NCBI RefSeq assembly: GCF_029504695.1
Contig: NZ_JAQFIN010000008.1
Span: 1 to 64,000, forward strand
Origin: Parabacteroides sp. PF5-6
GTDB lineage: Bacteria > Bacteroidota > Bacteroidia > Bacteroidales > Tannerellaceae
Direction of reading: 5' to 3'
DNA length: 64,000 nucleotides
The first letter of the stretch is position 1. The number at the start of each line of letters is the position of its first letter. Of the stretch, positions 8,933 through 19,586 are shown in pieces. The translations under genes and the position numbers were made by a program. The notes below the pieces were generated by a model that was given only the letters and a program-made list of their open reading frames with translations, ran no database searches and was not told the DNA's origin.

Positions 8933-9031
8933 TTGCCGACCTCTCAGAAAAGGCCGGCAGCCTTTTGAAAAACTCCGGCAGCCTTTTGGAAAAGGCCGGC
9001 AGCCTTTTGGAAAACTCCGGCGGCCTTTTTC
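8933..9031. repeat. 21-bp tandem repeat array, GCCGGCAGCC type
   Basis: CCGGCAGCC-like cores recur at 8954, 8975, 8996 and 9017, exactly 21 bp apart, each followed by CTTTTgGAAAA-like sequence. The array begins about 12-30 nt after the PepSY lipoprotein stop. Relatives occur at 19261-19345 and 35161-35239. Confidence 0.85.
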
Positions 9032-9046
9032 GCAACAGTACAACGC

Positions 9047-9082
9047 AAAAAGATCTTACCCGCTAAAGGTAAGATCTTTTTT
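9047..9082. terminator. Bidirectional terminator between PepSY gene and tRNA-Arg
   Basis: AAAAGATCTTACC pairs with GGTAAGATCTTTT around a 7-nt loop, flanked by A- and T-runs, so it can terminate in both directions. It lies 1-2 nt from the 3' end of tRNA-Arg. Confidence 0.8.
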
Positions 9083-9083
9083 G

Positions 9084-9155
9084 TACCCCTGACAGGAATC
9101 GAACCTGTATTTACGGTTTAGGAAACCGCCGTTCTATCCGTTGAACTACAAGGGC
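9084..9155 (-). tRNA. tRNA-Arg(CCT)
   Basis: The cloverleaf can be drawn by eye. The acceptor stem GCCCTTG pairs with CAGGGGT (first pair G-T), the D stem is GTTC/GAAC, the anticodon stem GCGGT/ACCGT closes loop TTCCTAA (anticodon CCT), and the T arm is ACAGG-TTCGATT-CCTGT. No CCA is encoded. A Bacteroidota promoter lies upstream at 9210-9241, and a strong hairpin follows the 3' end. Confidence 0.93.
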
Positions 9156-9209
9156 TTATTCTCTTCCCAAATCACATTGAACGACAAGACCAACTTGGGG
9201 AAAGGTGTG

Positions 9210-9241
9210 CAAAAGTATAATCTTTTCCTTAATTGGGCAAA
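9210..9241 (-). promoter_or_regulatory. Promoter of tRNA-Arg
   Basis: The minus strand reads TTTG (9238-9241), a 20-bp spacer and TACTTTTG (9210-9217), placed about 55 nt upstream of the tRNA 5' end. Confidence 0.5.
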
Positions 9242-9260
9242 CAAACAGGCTGTAAACTGT

Positions 9261-9986
9261 TCAGTCGAAGAGACTTTGCATCACGGCGATCGACTTGATT
9301 TCGGGAAATTCGGGAAGATGAAGACGGTAGTATTCCAGGATGCGATGGATGATATTCACCCGGTCATGCCGGGAGAAGGCATACAGGGACATATTTTCGA
9401 AACTGATCTTCAACAAACGGGCAAACACCGCACTTTCTTCTTTACTAAGAAAATGTTGATGCATCGGAACCTTTTCACTAAAGACACCGTTCAACATATC
9501 GAAGTAATACCCTTCCTTCTGTGTCTCGATATGGGGAAAGACGCCCAGGTAGCGTAATAGTCCCATCAGAAAAACCAAGTGATAATTGGCGATTCCCTGC
9601 GTGGTATTTTCCAATAAATGGATCGATTGATAGAGGTAGCTGAACAGGCGGGGATCGGGTTCCGTCTCTTTGATCACCCGGTAAAGGACTTCTGCTACAA
9701 ATAGCGCCAATATGTTTTTCACCGGATCCGAACAGATCTCGGACAAAGGGAAACAAACCTTAGTCTCCTTGATGCGCTGGATATCCCTTTTCGGCAAATG
9801 GTCGACCTCCATCTCCAGAAGGGAAAGAGGCATAAACAACGCTTTCGACACCCTATTGTTCTTGCCCCGGTTGCGCCCGATCATATAAGAAACGCGCCCA
9901 AAGTCCTCCGTATACATATAAACGATCGCATATTTATCGTTGTACGGAATAGAATGAAGGACAATCCCACGTGTTTTACTCAACAT
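9261..9986 (-). CDS. recO: DNA repair protein RecO
   Basis: Recombination mediator of the RecFOR pathway, which loads RecA onto SSB-coated single-stranded DNA. The 241-residue length fits the family. The N-terminal OB fold (about 1-75) opens with the characteristic MLSKTRGIVLHSIPYNDKYAI and continues to GRVSYMIGRNRGKN. The C-terminal part is helical with the usual family spacing. Cysteines of the zinc module found in some RecO proteins are not evident, as in many Bacteroidota homologues. It is divergent from a DUF2721 gene, with overlapping promoter elements between them. Confidence 0.92.
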   Translation of the reverse strand: MLSKTRGIVLHSIPYNDKYAIVYMYTEDFGRVSYMIGRNRGKNNRVSKALFMPLSLLEMEVDHLPKRDIQRIKETKVCFPLSEICSDPVKNILALFVAEVLYRVIKETEPDPRLFSYLYQSIHLLENTTQGIANYHLVFLMGLLRYLGVFPHIETQKEGYYFDMLNGVFSEKVPMHQHFLSKEESAVFARLLKISFENMSLYAFSRHDRVNIIHRILEYYRLHLPEFPEIKSIAVMQSLFD

Positions 9987-9993
9987 AATTCTT

Positions 9994-10022
9994 TACCTTT
10001 GCCTAATTGTTAGACAAAGATA
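9994..10022. promoter_or_regulatory. Divergent -7 elements for recO and the DUF2721 gene
   Basis: TACCTTTG on the plus strand (9994-10001) faces the DUF2721 gene. TATCTTTG on the minus strand (10015-10022) faces recO. Both match TAnnTTTG and the two promoters must overlap, so expression of the pair may be mutually exclusive or coordinated. Confidence 0.5.
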
Positions 10023-10031
10023 GTGATTCCT

Positions 10032-10436
10032 ATGTTAGACTTGACGACTCCTTCCCTGCTTTTTGCTGCGATCTCCCTTATTCTGCTGGCTTATACCAAC
10101 CGGTTTGTCTCGTACGCCGCCCTTGTACGCGCCCTGAAAGAGAAGCACGAACAGACGAACGACCCCAGAGACGCGGCGCAAATAGCCAACCTGCGCAAAC
10201 GGCTTTACCTGATTCGCTCGATGCAGATGCTGGGCATCGGAAGTTTCATCCTTTGTGTCTTTTCCATGTTCTTTATTTACGTTTCACTCCAGATCGTAGC
10301 GGCCTGGATCTTCGGCATCGCCCTGCTTCTGCTTGCCGCATCACTCTGCGTATGTGCCTGGGAGATAAATATTTCCGTCAAAGCATTGGAGATCCATCTG
10401 CAGGATATCGGTTCTAAAGAGAAGTTAAAACGATAA
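10032..10436 (+). CDS. DUF2721 membrane protein
   Basis: Integral membrane protein of 134 residues from ATG 10032; an upstream in-frame GTG at 10023 adds only three residues. Three hydrophobic segments are visible: near the N-terminus (LLFAAISLILLAY) and two in the second half (IGSFILCVFSMFFIYV and AAWIFGIALLLLAASLCVCAW). A charged cytoplasmic stretch (KEKHEQTNDPRDAAQIANLRKRL) separates the first from the others. This is the recognised DUF2721 layout. The function of the family is unknown. It is flanked by recO and the tRNA-Glu-rpsT operon, with no functional hint from context. Confidence 0.85.
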   Translation: MLDLTTPSLLFAAISLILLAYTNRFVSYAALVRALKEKHEQTNDPRDAAQIANLRKRLYLIRSMQMLGIGSFILCVFSMFFIYVSLQIVAAWIFGIALLLLAASLCVCAWEINISVKALEIHLQDIGSKEKLKR

Positions 10437-10463
10437 ATTTTATTTATTTTTCTTATGAATTCC

Positions 10464-10494
10464 TTTGGTAGTTTGCCCGGATGATCTATCTTTG
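10464..10494 (+). promoter_or_regulatory. Promoter of the tRNA-Glu-rpsT operon
   Basis: TTTG (10464-10467), a 19-bp spacer and TATCTTTG (10487-10494) match the consensus exactly and precede tRNA-Glu by about 58 nt. Confidence 0.7.
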
Positions 10495-10552
10495 CAGTCG
10501 CAATTCGGAAAAGCATTCCTTAGATTGCTAAAAGTGAGAACTTTGACACGTT

Positions 10553-10627
10553 GGCCCATTCGTCTATCGGTTAGGACGCAAGATTTTCATTCTTGAAAGA
10601 GGGGTTCGATTCCCCTATGGGCTACCA
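10553..10627 (+). tRNA. tRNA-Glu(TTC), copy 1, CCA encoded
   Basis: Acceptor GGCCCAT/ATGGGCT, anticodon stem CAAGA/TCTTG with loop TTTTCAT (anticodon TTC), T arm GGGG-TTCGATT-CCCC, and a genomically encoded CCA. It lies in front of rpsT and is identical to the copy at 11049-11123. Confidence 0.96.
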
Positions 10628-10629
10628 GA

Positions 10630-10688
10630 CTAATTGACAATTAACAATTGCTTTACGCTTCGCTAAGCGAACGTTGTTTGACAATTAG
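10630..10688 (+). promoter_or_regulatory. Imperfect hairpin in the rpsT leader
   Basis: CTAATTG (10630-10636) pairs with CAATTAG (10682-10688), and an inner stem CGCTT/AAGCG closes a short loop. This leader lies between tRNA-Glu and rpsT and could affect processing, or S20 feedback on its own messenger, but it is also made of ACAATTA-type sequence that is common in intergenic DNA. Its role is uncertain. Confidence 0.35.
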
Positions 10689-10723
10689 AAATAAGAGAAA
10701 TAAAGATTAGAATTAGATAAAAC

Positions 10724-10978
10724 ATGGCAAATCACAAGTCATCACTGAAAAGAATCAGACAGACGAACACCAAACGTTTGCATAATCGCTATTATGCAAA
10801 AACGGCTCGTAATGCAATGCGCAAATTGCGTGCGCTGGAGGATAAGAGCGAAGCTCAGGCATTGTATCCGAAAGTATGTTCTATGTTGGATAAACTGGCA
10901 AAGAAAAGCATTATCCACAAGAACAAGGCAGGCAATCTGAAATCGAAATTAGCTAAGCACATTAGCAAATTAGCCTAA
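10724..10978 (+). CDS. rpsT: 30S ribosomal protein S20
   Basis: Structural protein of the small ribosomal subunit that binds the 5' domain of 16S rRNA. The 84-residue, lysine- and arginine-rich, all-helical sequence starts [14 protein letters not shown] and ends in the typical [23 protein letters not shown] motif. It is cotranscribed with the upstream tRNA-Glu from a consensus promoter and is followed by a hairpin terminator. Confidence 0.98.
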   Translation: MANHKSSLKRIRQTNTKRLHNRYYAKTARNAMRKLRALEDKSEAQALYPKVCSMLDKLAKKSIIHKNKAGNLKSKLAKHISKLA

Positions 10979-11010
10979 GAAGGAAAAGGTAATTACTTAC
11001 TATAAGTATC

Positions 11011-11038
11011 AGCCGGACTCAATAAGCCCGGCTTTTTT
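11011..11038 (+). terminator. Terminator of rpsT
   Basis: AGCCGG and CCGGCT form a 6-bp GC stem around an 11-nt loop, followed by a T-run. It ends only 10 nt before a second tRNA-Glu. Confidence 0.8.
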
Positions 11039-11048
11039 ACCGCCTTAC

Positions 11049-11123
11049 GGCCCATTCGTCTATCGGTTAGGACGCAAGATTTTCATTCTTGAAAGAGGGG
11101 TTCGATTCCCCTATGGGCTACCA
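11049..11123 (+). tRNA. tRNA-Glu(TTC), copy 2, CCA encoded
   Basis: Identical in sequence to 10553-10627, including CCA and the next few bases. No TAnnTTTG element fits between the rpsT terminator and this gene, so expression probably depends on readthrough of that terminator. Confidence 0.96.
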
Positions 11124-11153
11124 GACTCAACTCGCCTTTTCCAAAGAACGGGG

Positions 11154-11257
11154 ACCTACCACAGTTCCTTTTTTCAAACTACCGGTACTTTGCGCGCAAA
11201 CTACTAATATTTTGTCGACAAACTACCGGTAGTTTGTTCGCAAACTACCGGTAGTTT
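11154..11257. repeat. 22-bp palindromic tandem array, AAACTACCGGTAGTTT type
   Basis: Four units start every 22 bp with AAACTAC; the core ACTACCGGTAGT is a perfect palindrome, and linkers are GCGCGC, GTCGAC and GTTCGC. Positions 11154-11252 match 63902-64000 over 99 bp with five substitutions and no gaps. The array lies between tRNA-Glu and the 3' end of the convergent oxidoreductase gene. Confidence 0.88.
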
Positions 11258-11312
11258 TGGATTGGCCGATTCACCCCCCCAAATAAAGCATTTTGGAAAG
11301 GCAAACCGGAGA

Positions 11313-12599
<1,287 letters not shown>

Positions 12600-12638
12600 A
12601 TCATATCGGATTTAAGAATAACGCAAATGGATACGTCA

Positions 12639-12687
12639 CAAAGCTAAGAAAAAAGCTATAGTATCTCGATTATTTTTAGTACATTTG
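12639..12687. promoter_or_regulatory. Divergent -7 elements for the oxidoreductase and gyrB
   Basis: The minus strand has TAGCTTTG at 12639-12646, facing the oxidoreductase. The plus strand has TACATTTG at 12680-12687, about 50 nt before gyrB. Neither has a good TTTG at -33. Confidence 0.5.
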
Positions 12688-12717
12688 TTGGATTTTTAAG
12701 ACAAGAAATTTAATTGA

Positions 12718-14697
<1,980 letters not shown>

Positions 14698-14709
14698 ACA
14701 AAAGCATAT

Positions 14710-16545
14710 ATGAACACCCAAGTCCGTCGTCCGAGTTTAGAGGACCTGTACAGGGAGGTTGATCATTACATACCGGCTGCAGAAAGCTGTCAACCTCCCC
14801 GCATAGGCTTATCCGCTAACCGGAAAGACGGACTTTCTTGTATCGCCGAGACGTATGTGCGCTCGGTGGTCGAGGCCGGCGGAGCGCCGGTGCTTCTCCC
14901 GGTCATTACGGATATCAAAGCCCTGTCGGTTCTTGTCGACGACCTCGACGGTCTGATCCTCAGCGGCGGAGGCGATATCAATCCGCTTTATCTTTCGGAA
15001 GAACCCATCCCGCAACTGCAGGATGTCGATACCTTGCGCGATGAATACGACCTGATCCTCCTTCGCCTGGCCATGCACCGGCAGATTCCTATCATGGGCA
15101 TTTGCCGCGGGCACCAACTCTTGAATGTGGCGTTCGGCGGAGGCATGTATCAGGACATCCATGTGCAGAACGACCGTCCACTACTGAAACACAGCCAGAC
15201 GCAAACGCGGGAATTACCTTCCCATACCGTGCGGATCGAAGCTATTCCTTCCCGCCTGCGCGCCTTATTGAAAGAGGAAACAGTTTACGTCAACTCGTTC
15301 CACCACCAGGCCATCAAAGAACCGGCACCGGAGTTTATCGCTACGGCGACAGCCCCCGACGGGATCAACGAAGCGATGGAACATCCGGAGAAAGATATTT
15401 TCAGTGTGCAGTGGCATCCCGAAGCCATGGCGCCCGAAGGTGATCGCACGATGCAACTCCTGTTTCAATACCAGACGGCAAGGGCCTTGCAATTCCGCAA
15501 AGCCAAAGAGATGCATGAACGGATACTCACGATCGACTCGCATACCGACACCCCCATGCTCTTTCCCGGAACAATCGATCTGGGCATCAAAGGCATTGCT
15601 CAGGTAGACCTGGCAGTTGTCGAGCCCGAGCAGTACCAAACACAAACATTGATCGACATCCCAGGCAAAGTCAATCTCCCCTTGATGGAAGAAGGACGGC
15701 TGGACGCCGCCTGCATGGTCGCCTATATCCCGCAGGGCGAACTGACCGACACGGCACATCAGGCGGCTTACGACTACGCGGCCGAGCGCCTCTCGCAAGT
15801 CATTCGCCAGGAAGAACTCTACCCGGCGCGCATGGGCATTGCCCGTAGTGTCGACGACCTGCTTCGCCTGAAGCAGGAGAAGAAAAAAGCGATTATGCTG
15901 GGCGTCGAAAACGGATACGCCATCGGCACCGACCTTTCCCGGTTGAGCCGGTTCAAAGAAATGGGCATCGTATATATGACCCTCTGCCATAACGGACATA
16001 ATGCCATTTGCGACTCGGCGGCAGGCACGCCCCAATGGAACGGCTTGAGTCCTTTCGGACGGGAAGTGGTGAAAGAGATGAACCGCTTGGGCCTGATGAT
16101 CGATGTGTCGCATGCCGCGGAGAAAACCTTCTTCGATGTGTTGGAGGTAAGCCAAATGCCGATCATCGCCTCCCACTCTTCCGCCCGCGCGCTCTGCGAT
16201 CACCGGCGAAACCTGACCGACGAGCAGATCAAACTGTTGGCCGAAAAGGATGGCGTCGTGCAAGTCTGCCTCTACAAAGGATTTATCAATAAAGAAGAAA
16301 CAAAGGCATCGCTGAGTGATGCCATCCGCCATATCAATCATATCGTCGATCGGGTCGGCATCGACCATGTCGGTATTGGTTCCGACTTCGACGGAGGAGG
16401 TGAACTGATCGGTTGCTCCGCTGCCAACGAACTGATAAACATCACCGTTCGCCTACTCGACGAAGGCTATTCGGAAGACGATATCCGAAAGATCTGGGGC
16501 GGTAACCTGATGCGGGTGATGCGTGCCGTACAGGGATGCTGCTGA
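14710..16545 (+). CDS. C26 gamma-glutamyl hydrolase fused to M19 dipeptidase
   Basis: Two-enzyme fusion of 611 residues without a signal peptide. Residues about 28-250 form a class I glutamine amidotransferase-like peptidase C26 domain (PuuD-type), with nucleophile Cys132 in GICRGHQLLNVAFGGG and His236/Glu238 in VQWHPEA. Residues about 268-608 form a membrane-dipeptidase-type M19 zinc domain, with His278-x-Asp280 in DSHTDTP, the conserved SHSSAR, HRRN and GIGSDFDGGGE motifs. The pairing suggests sequential cleavage of gamma-glutamyl compounds and then a dipeptide. This is inference; each half could act independently. It is spaced 12 nt from gyrB and 33 nt from a second, exported C26 gene that resembles its first half. 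Confidence 0.9.
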   Translation: MNTQVRRPSLEDLYREVDHYIPAAESCQPPRIGLSANRKDGLSCIAETYVRSVVEAGGAPVLLPVITDIKALSVLVDDLDGLILSGGGDINPLYLSEEPIPQLQDVDTLRDEYDLILLRLAMHRQIPIMGICRGHQLLNVAFGGGMYQDIHVQNDRPLLKHSQTQTRELPSHTVRIEAIPSRLRALLKEETVYVNSFHHQAIKEPAPEFIATATAPDGINEAMEHPEKDIFSVQWHPEAMAPEGDRTMQLLFQYQTARALQFRKAKEMHERILTIDSHTDTPMLFPGTIDLGIKGIAQVDLAVVEPEQYQTQTLIDIPGKVNLPLMEEGRLDAACMVAYIPQGELTDTAHQAAYDYAAERLSQVIRQEELYPARMGIARSVDDLLRLKQEKKKAIMLGVENGYAIGTDLSRLSRFKEMGIVYMTLCHNGHNAICDSAAGTPQWNGLSPFGREVVKEMNRLGLMIDVSHAAEKTFFDVLEVSQMPIIASHSSARALCDHRRNLTDEQIKLLAEKDGVVQVCLYKGFINKEETKASLSDAIRHINHIVDRVGIDHVGIGSDFDGGGELIGCSAANELINITVRLLDEGYSEDDIRKIWGGNLMRVMRAVQGCC

Positions 16546-16578
16546 CAACGACACAGTAAACACTAAATACTATTTCGC

Positions 16579-17484
16579 ATGAAAAATTCCCTATCTACAG
16601 CCGGCATTTTTCTCTTTTTGCTGCTCTTGCAAGCGCCGGGCATACGCTCTCAACAAACGAAGTTACAAACGTTCCACGCACGGATGGATTCCTGCGAGGC
16701 AAACCTGCGCAACCAGCGCCCGCCCCTGATCGGCATCTCCGCCACGCAGCAATCGGGCGGTTCGACTATCGGCGGCGCTTACGTACAGGCGGTAGTGAAA
16801 GCCGGTGGGGCGCCTGTGATCATCCCGGTGATCGAAGACGAAGCCGCGTTACGGCAAATCTTATCGACATTGGACGGGCTGGTGATGACCGGCGGAGAAG
16901 ATGTGAATCCTTTGTGGTACAACGAAGAGCCGGTGCAGCAATTGCAGGCAGTCGATCCCGTGCGGGATACCTATGACCTGATGTTGATCAAGCTGGCGTC
17001 CGACCGGAATATCCCTATCCTGGGCATCTGCCGGGGAGAGCAACTGATCAATGTCGCTTTCGGCGGCACCCTCTACCAGGATCTCCCTTCGCAGCACCCG
17101 AACAAACCGGTCAAACACGTGCAACAGATGCCCAAGACCTTTGGCGCCCATACCATTGATATACAACCTCAGACCCAACTGTCCGCGATCCTGGGTCAAT
17201 CGTCGTACGCCGTAAATTCCTTCCACCACCAGGCCGTGAAAGAGCTGGCTCCCGGCTTCCGCGTCGCCGCCTACTCACGCGACAGTGTGATCGAAGCGAT
17301 CGAAGCCTGGCCCGACCGCCCCATTCTCGGCGTGCAATGGCATCCCGAAGGACATGTTGCCGGAGGAGATACGACCATGTTGCGCATCTTCCGTTTCCTG
17401 ATCGACAAAGCCGATATCTACCGCTCAAATAAAGAACTGCCGCCGTCCGGTAAAAATTCTTTATCTTTGTATCCTAATTTTTAA
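16579..17484 (+). CDS. Exported peptidase C26 (gamma-glutamyl hydrolase-like)
   Basis: Single-domain C26 hydrolase of 301 residues with an N-terminal signal peptide (about 1-24, ending GIRSQQ). Catalytic residues are Cys151 in ILGICRGEQLINVAFGG and His256/Glu258 in VQWHPEGH. It closely resembles the N-terminal half of the preceding fusion protein, including AVVKAGGAPV-I-PVI and NSFHHQAVKE, so the two arose by duplication; this copy is sent to the periplasm. Probable substrates are gamma-glutamyl amides or peptides. The last codons and stop lie in an AATTCGTAATTCGTAAT-type intergenic repeat, so the C-terminus may be set by the repeat. Confidence 0.9.
   Translation: MKNSLSTAGIFLFLLLLQAPGIRSQQTKLQTFHARMDSCEANLRNQRPPLIGISATQQSGGSTIGGAYVQAVVKAGGAPVIIPVIEDEAALRQILSTLDGLVMTGGEDVNPLWYNEEPVQQLQAVDPVRDTYDLMLIKLASDRNIPILGICRGEQLINVAFGGTLYQDLPSQHPNKPVKHVQQMPKTFGAHTIDIQPQTQLSAILGQSSYAVNSFHHQAVKELAPGFRVAAYSRDSVIEAIEAWPDRPILGVQWHPEGHVAGGDTTMLRIFRFLIDKADIYRSNKELPPSGKNSLSLYPNF
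17462..17469 (+). promoter_or_regulatory. Possible internal promoter for the M28/sufE genes
   Basis: TATCTTTG matches the -7 consensus inside the 3' end of the C26 gene, 37 nt before the M28 start. No -33 TTTG is visible. Confidence 0.35.
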
Positions 17485-17505
17485 TTCGTAATTCGTAATC
17501 AGTCT

Positions 17506-18504
17506 ATGCACCCCATGACCATTCTGTCCGTCATACTGGCTTTCTGCCTCCTTTCCTGTGGTGGGAAAGGAAATAAAGAAGAAGCGAAATCCACAACACC
17601 TGCCCAGCCGGTAATCTCCTCAACCGCAACACCTGAATTCAATGCCGACAGTGCGTATCACTTCGTCGCCCGGCAAGTGGATTTCGGTCCGCGGGTGCCT
17701 AATACCACAGCTCACAAAGCCTGTGGCGACTACCTGATCGCCGAGCTCACCCGCTTCGGCGCCCAGCTCTACGTGCAGGAAACGACCCTGACCGCCTATA
17801 ACGGTGACCGCCTAGAATCGCGCAATATCATCGGTGCCTATAACCCGGAGAATCCCAAACGCATCCTATTGTTTGCGCACTGGGATACCCGTCCTTATGC
17901 CGATCAGGAAACGGACGCGACGAAGCACCATACGCCGATCGACGGAGCCGACGACGGAGCCAGCGGCGTGGGCGCCCTGTTGGAGATCGCCCGCCAGATC
18001 AACCAGAACGATCCGGGTATCGGTATCGATATCATCTTCTTCGATGCGGAAGACTATGGCGAACCGGCCTTTGCCCGAACAGCCAAACCAGACACCTGGT
18101 GCCTCGGCTCCCAGTTCTGGGCAAAGAACCCACACGTGAAGAACTACCGGGCAGAATATGGTATCCTCTTGGATATGGTCGGCCACAAAGAGGCCACCTT
18201 CTACAAAGAAGGATATTCGATGCAGTATGCCGCCCCTATGGTGGAAAAGATATGGAACAAAGCCCGCGAGATGGGGTATGGCCGCTTCTTTATCCAGGCC
18301 ACCGGTGGATCCTATGTCGACGATCACATCTACGTGAAGCAGGGACGTAACATCCCCTGCGTCGATATCATCTACACCAGTACGGAGAGCCGCAACGGTT
18401 TCGGCGACCACTGGCATACACTGAACGACACGATGGACAATATCGAGCCCGCCACCCTCAAAGCCGCCGGACAGACCGTATTGGAAATGATTTATAACAG
18501 ATAA
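17506..18504 (+). CDS. M28-family glutaminyl-peptide cyclotransferase-like lipoprotein
   Basis: Zinc enzyme of 332 residues related to glutaminyl cyclases, which convert N-terminal Gln (or Glu) to pyroglutamate, and to M28 aminopeptidases. The lipobox is LLSCG with Cys18. Visible metal-site motifs are FAHWDTRP (His125, Asp127), DGADDGASGVGALLE (Asp near 149/150), FFDAEDYGE (Glu182) and a C-terminal GDHWHTLNDTMDNI. The single-zinc QC subgroup in Bacteroidota has this order and spacing. Placement beside two gamma-glutamyl hydrolases suggests a cluster for glutamyl peptide processing. Distinguishing a cyclase from an aminopeptidase needs structural comparison. Confidence 0.85.
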   Translation: MHPMTILSVILAFCLLSCGGKGNKEEAKSTTPAQPVISSTATPEFNADSAYHFVARQVDFGPRVPNTTAHKACGDYLIAELTRFGAQLYVQETTLTAYNGDRLESRNIIGAYNPENPKRILLFAHWDTRPYADQETDATKHHTPIDGADDGASGVGALLEIARQINQNDPGIGIDIIFFDAEDYGEPAFARTAKPDTWCLGSQFWAKNPHVKNYRAEYGILLDMVGHKEATFYKEGYSMQYAAPMVEKIWNKAREMGYGRFFIQATGGSYVDDHIYVKQGRNIPCVDIIYTSTESRNGFGDHWHTLNDTMDNIEPATLKAAGQTVLEMIYNR

Positions 18505-18515
18505 AACAAACACCC

Positions 18516-18938
18516 ATGACAATAAACGAAACACAAGACCGAATCATCGAAGAGTTCTCCGAATTTGAGGACTGGATGGACAAATACGCCCTACTGATCG
18601 ACCTGGGTAATGCCCTGCCGGTATTGGACGACAAATACAAAACCGAGAGCAACCTGATCGAAGGTTGCCAAAGCCGGGTCTGGCTGCACGCGGAATACCG
18701 GGAGGGGCAGATCTGGTTTGAGGGCGAGAGCGACGCCGTGATCGTCAAAGGCATTGTATCCCTCCTGATCCATGTATTATCTGGCCATACCCCCCAGGAG
18801 ATCCTCGATGCCGAACTTTACTTTATCGATCGGATCGGTCTGAAAGAGCATCTGTCCCCCACCCGCTCCAACGGCCTGGTCTCCATGGTCAAGCAAATGC
18901 GTCTTTACGCCTTAGCCTTCAAGACCAAAGAACAATAA
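18516..18938 (+). CDS. sufE: SufE-family sulfur acceptor protein
   Basis: Sulfur-transfer partner of the cysteine desulfurase SufS in Fe-S cluster assembly. The 140-residue length is normal. The reactive Cys51 lies in LIEGCQSRVWL, and the second conserved block is LSGHTPQEILDAELYFIDRIGLKEHLSPTR with the C-terminal NGLVSMVKQM helix. It lies 11 nt after the M28 gene. A sufS-like gene lies about 19.5 kb away at 38432-39646, so the pair is not in one operon in this genome. Confidence 0.93.
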   Translation: MTINETQDRIIEEFSEFEDWMDKYALLIDLGNALPVLDDKYKTESNLIEGCQSRVWLHAEYREGQIWFEGESDAVIVKGIVSLLIHVLSGHTPQEILDAELYFIDRIGLKEHLSPTRSNGLVSMVKQMRLYALAFKTKEQ

Positions 18939-19008
18939 AGGGCACGGTCAGCCTGCCGGTTGTTGGCCCCGAACAGGTTTATTCAATCCCGCCAGAACCC
19001 CCTTTTCC

Positions 19009-19088
19009 AAAACATTGCACTTTGGGCGGAAAAACATTGCGCTTTGGTGAAAAAAACATTGCGCTTTGGGCGACCAAAGTGCGATGTT
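19009..19088. repeat. 22-bp tandem array, CATTGCGCTTTGG type
   Basis: CATTGC(A/G)CTTTGG starts at 19013, 19035 and 19057, exactly 22 bp apart, with A-rich linkers. A fourth copy (CCAAAGTGCGATG) is inverted at about 19074-19086. The array begins about 70 nt after the sufE stop. Confidence 0.82.
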
Positions 19089-19104
19089 TATTTTGGACAG
19101 AGCC

Positions 19105-19463
19105 ACACATAAAAGTTTCGTCCCCCCCTTTCACCTTTCACCCGGTTGCCAGATCCCTGTATTGATCAGCGTTTTGGGTGAAGGCTTGGGGAGACAAACC
19201 GGGATCATCCCGGAAATCCGACTGACTCGCCGAGACAGGTGTATCAAAGCTGGCGGCTTCCCGAAAAAGGCCGCCGGAGTTTTCCAAAAGGCCGGCAGGG
19301 TTTTCCAAAAGGCTGCCGGAGTTTTCTAAAAGGCTGCCGGCCTTTTCCGGGAAGGTCTGTCGTTTTTTAAAGTAGCCCGCTACCTTTCACCTGAAAGGCT
19401 GATCAATACAGGGATCTGGCGAATGGGTGAAAGGTGAAGACCGGGGTGAAAAGTTTTATGTGG
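19105..19463. mobile_element. MITE-like element with about 66-bp inverted arms
   Basis: The left arm (19105-19170) starts ACACATAAAAG and ends TGTATTGATCAGC. The right arm (19398-19463) is its imperfect reverse complement, starting GCTGATCAATACAGGGATC and ending AAGTTTTATGTGG. A stretch of 18 bases at the inner end is identical, and the outer parts differ by small indels. There is no coding capacity and no clear target duplication. The middle carries a 21-bp repeat array. It could equally be a long cruciform or regulatory palindrome. Confidence 0.5.
19261..19345. repeat. 21-bp tandem array inside the inverted-repeat element
   Basis: Units of the GGCTGCCGGagTTTTCcAAAA type recur with 21-bp spacing (corresponding points at 19273, 19294, 19315 and 19336). 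Same family as 8933-9031 and 35161-35239, but here nested between the arms of a MITE-like element. Confidence 0.82.
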
Positions 19464-19477
19464 TAAGGTATCAAATG

Positions 19478-19520
19478 AAAAAACTCCACTCCTCCCGAAA
19501 CCGGGAGGAAGTGGAGTTTT
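19478..19520 (-). terminator. Terminator of the pilus operon
   Basis: AAAACTCCACT and AGTGGAGTTTT with the inner stem CCTCCCG/CGGGAGG form a long hairpin with a tiny loop and T-runs on both strands. It lies about 70 nt beyond the stop of the last pilus gene. Confidence 0.85.
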
Positions 19521-19586
19521 GGAAATAAGGCTTTGCTAAATCTTTTATCAACTGTATTTTCAAAATTTATTTCTAAAACTGAGACT

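Larger units (their letters stand above)
18939..19586. other. Gene-free repeat-rich interval between sufE and the pilus operon
   Basis: No supportable gene is present in 648 bp. From left to right it holds a 22-bp tandem array (19009-19088), a pair of imperfect 66-bp inverted arms (19105-19170 and 19398-19463) enclosing a 21-bp GC-rich array (19261-19345), and a terminator hairpin (19478-19520). Small open frames here are made of repeat sequence. Confidence 0.8.

Noticed and set aside
15265-16368. 367-codon antisense frame opposite the C26-M19 fusion
   Set aside because: No domain and no promoter; explained by the codon bias of the true gene.
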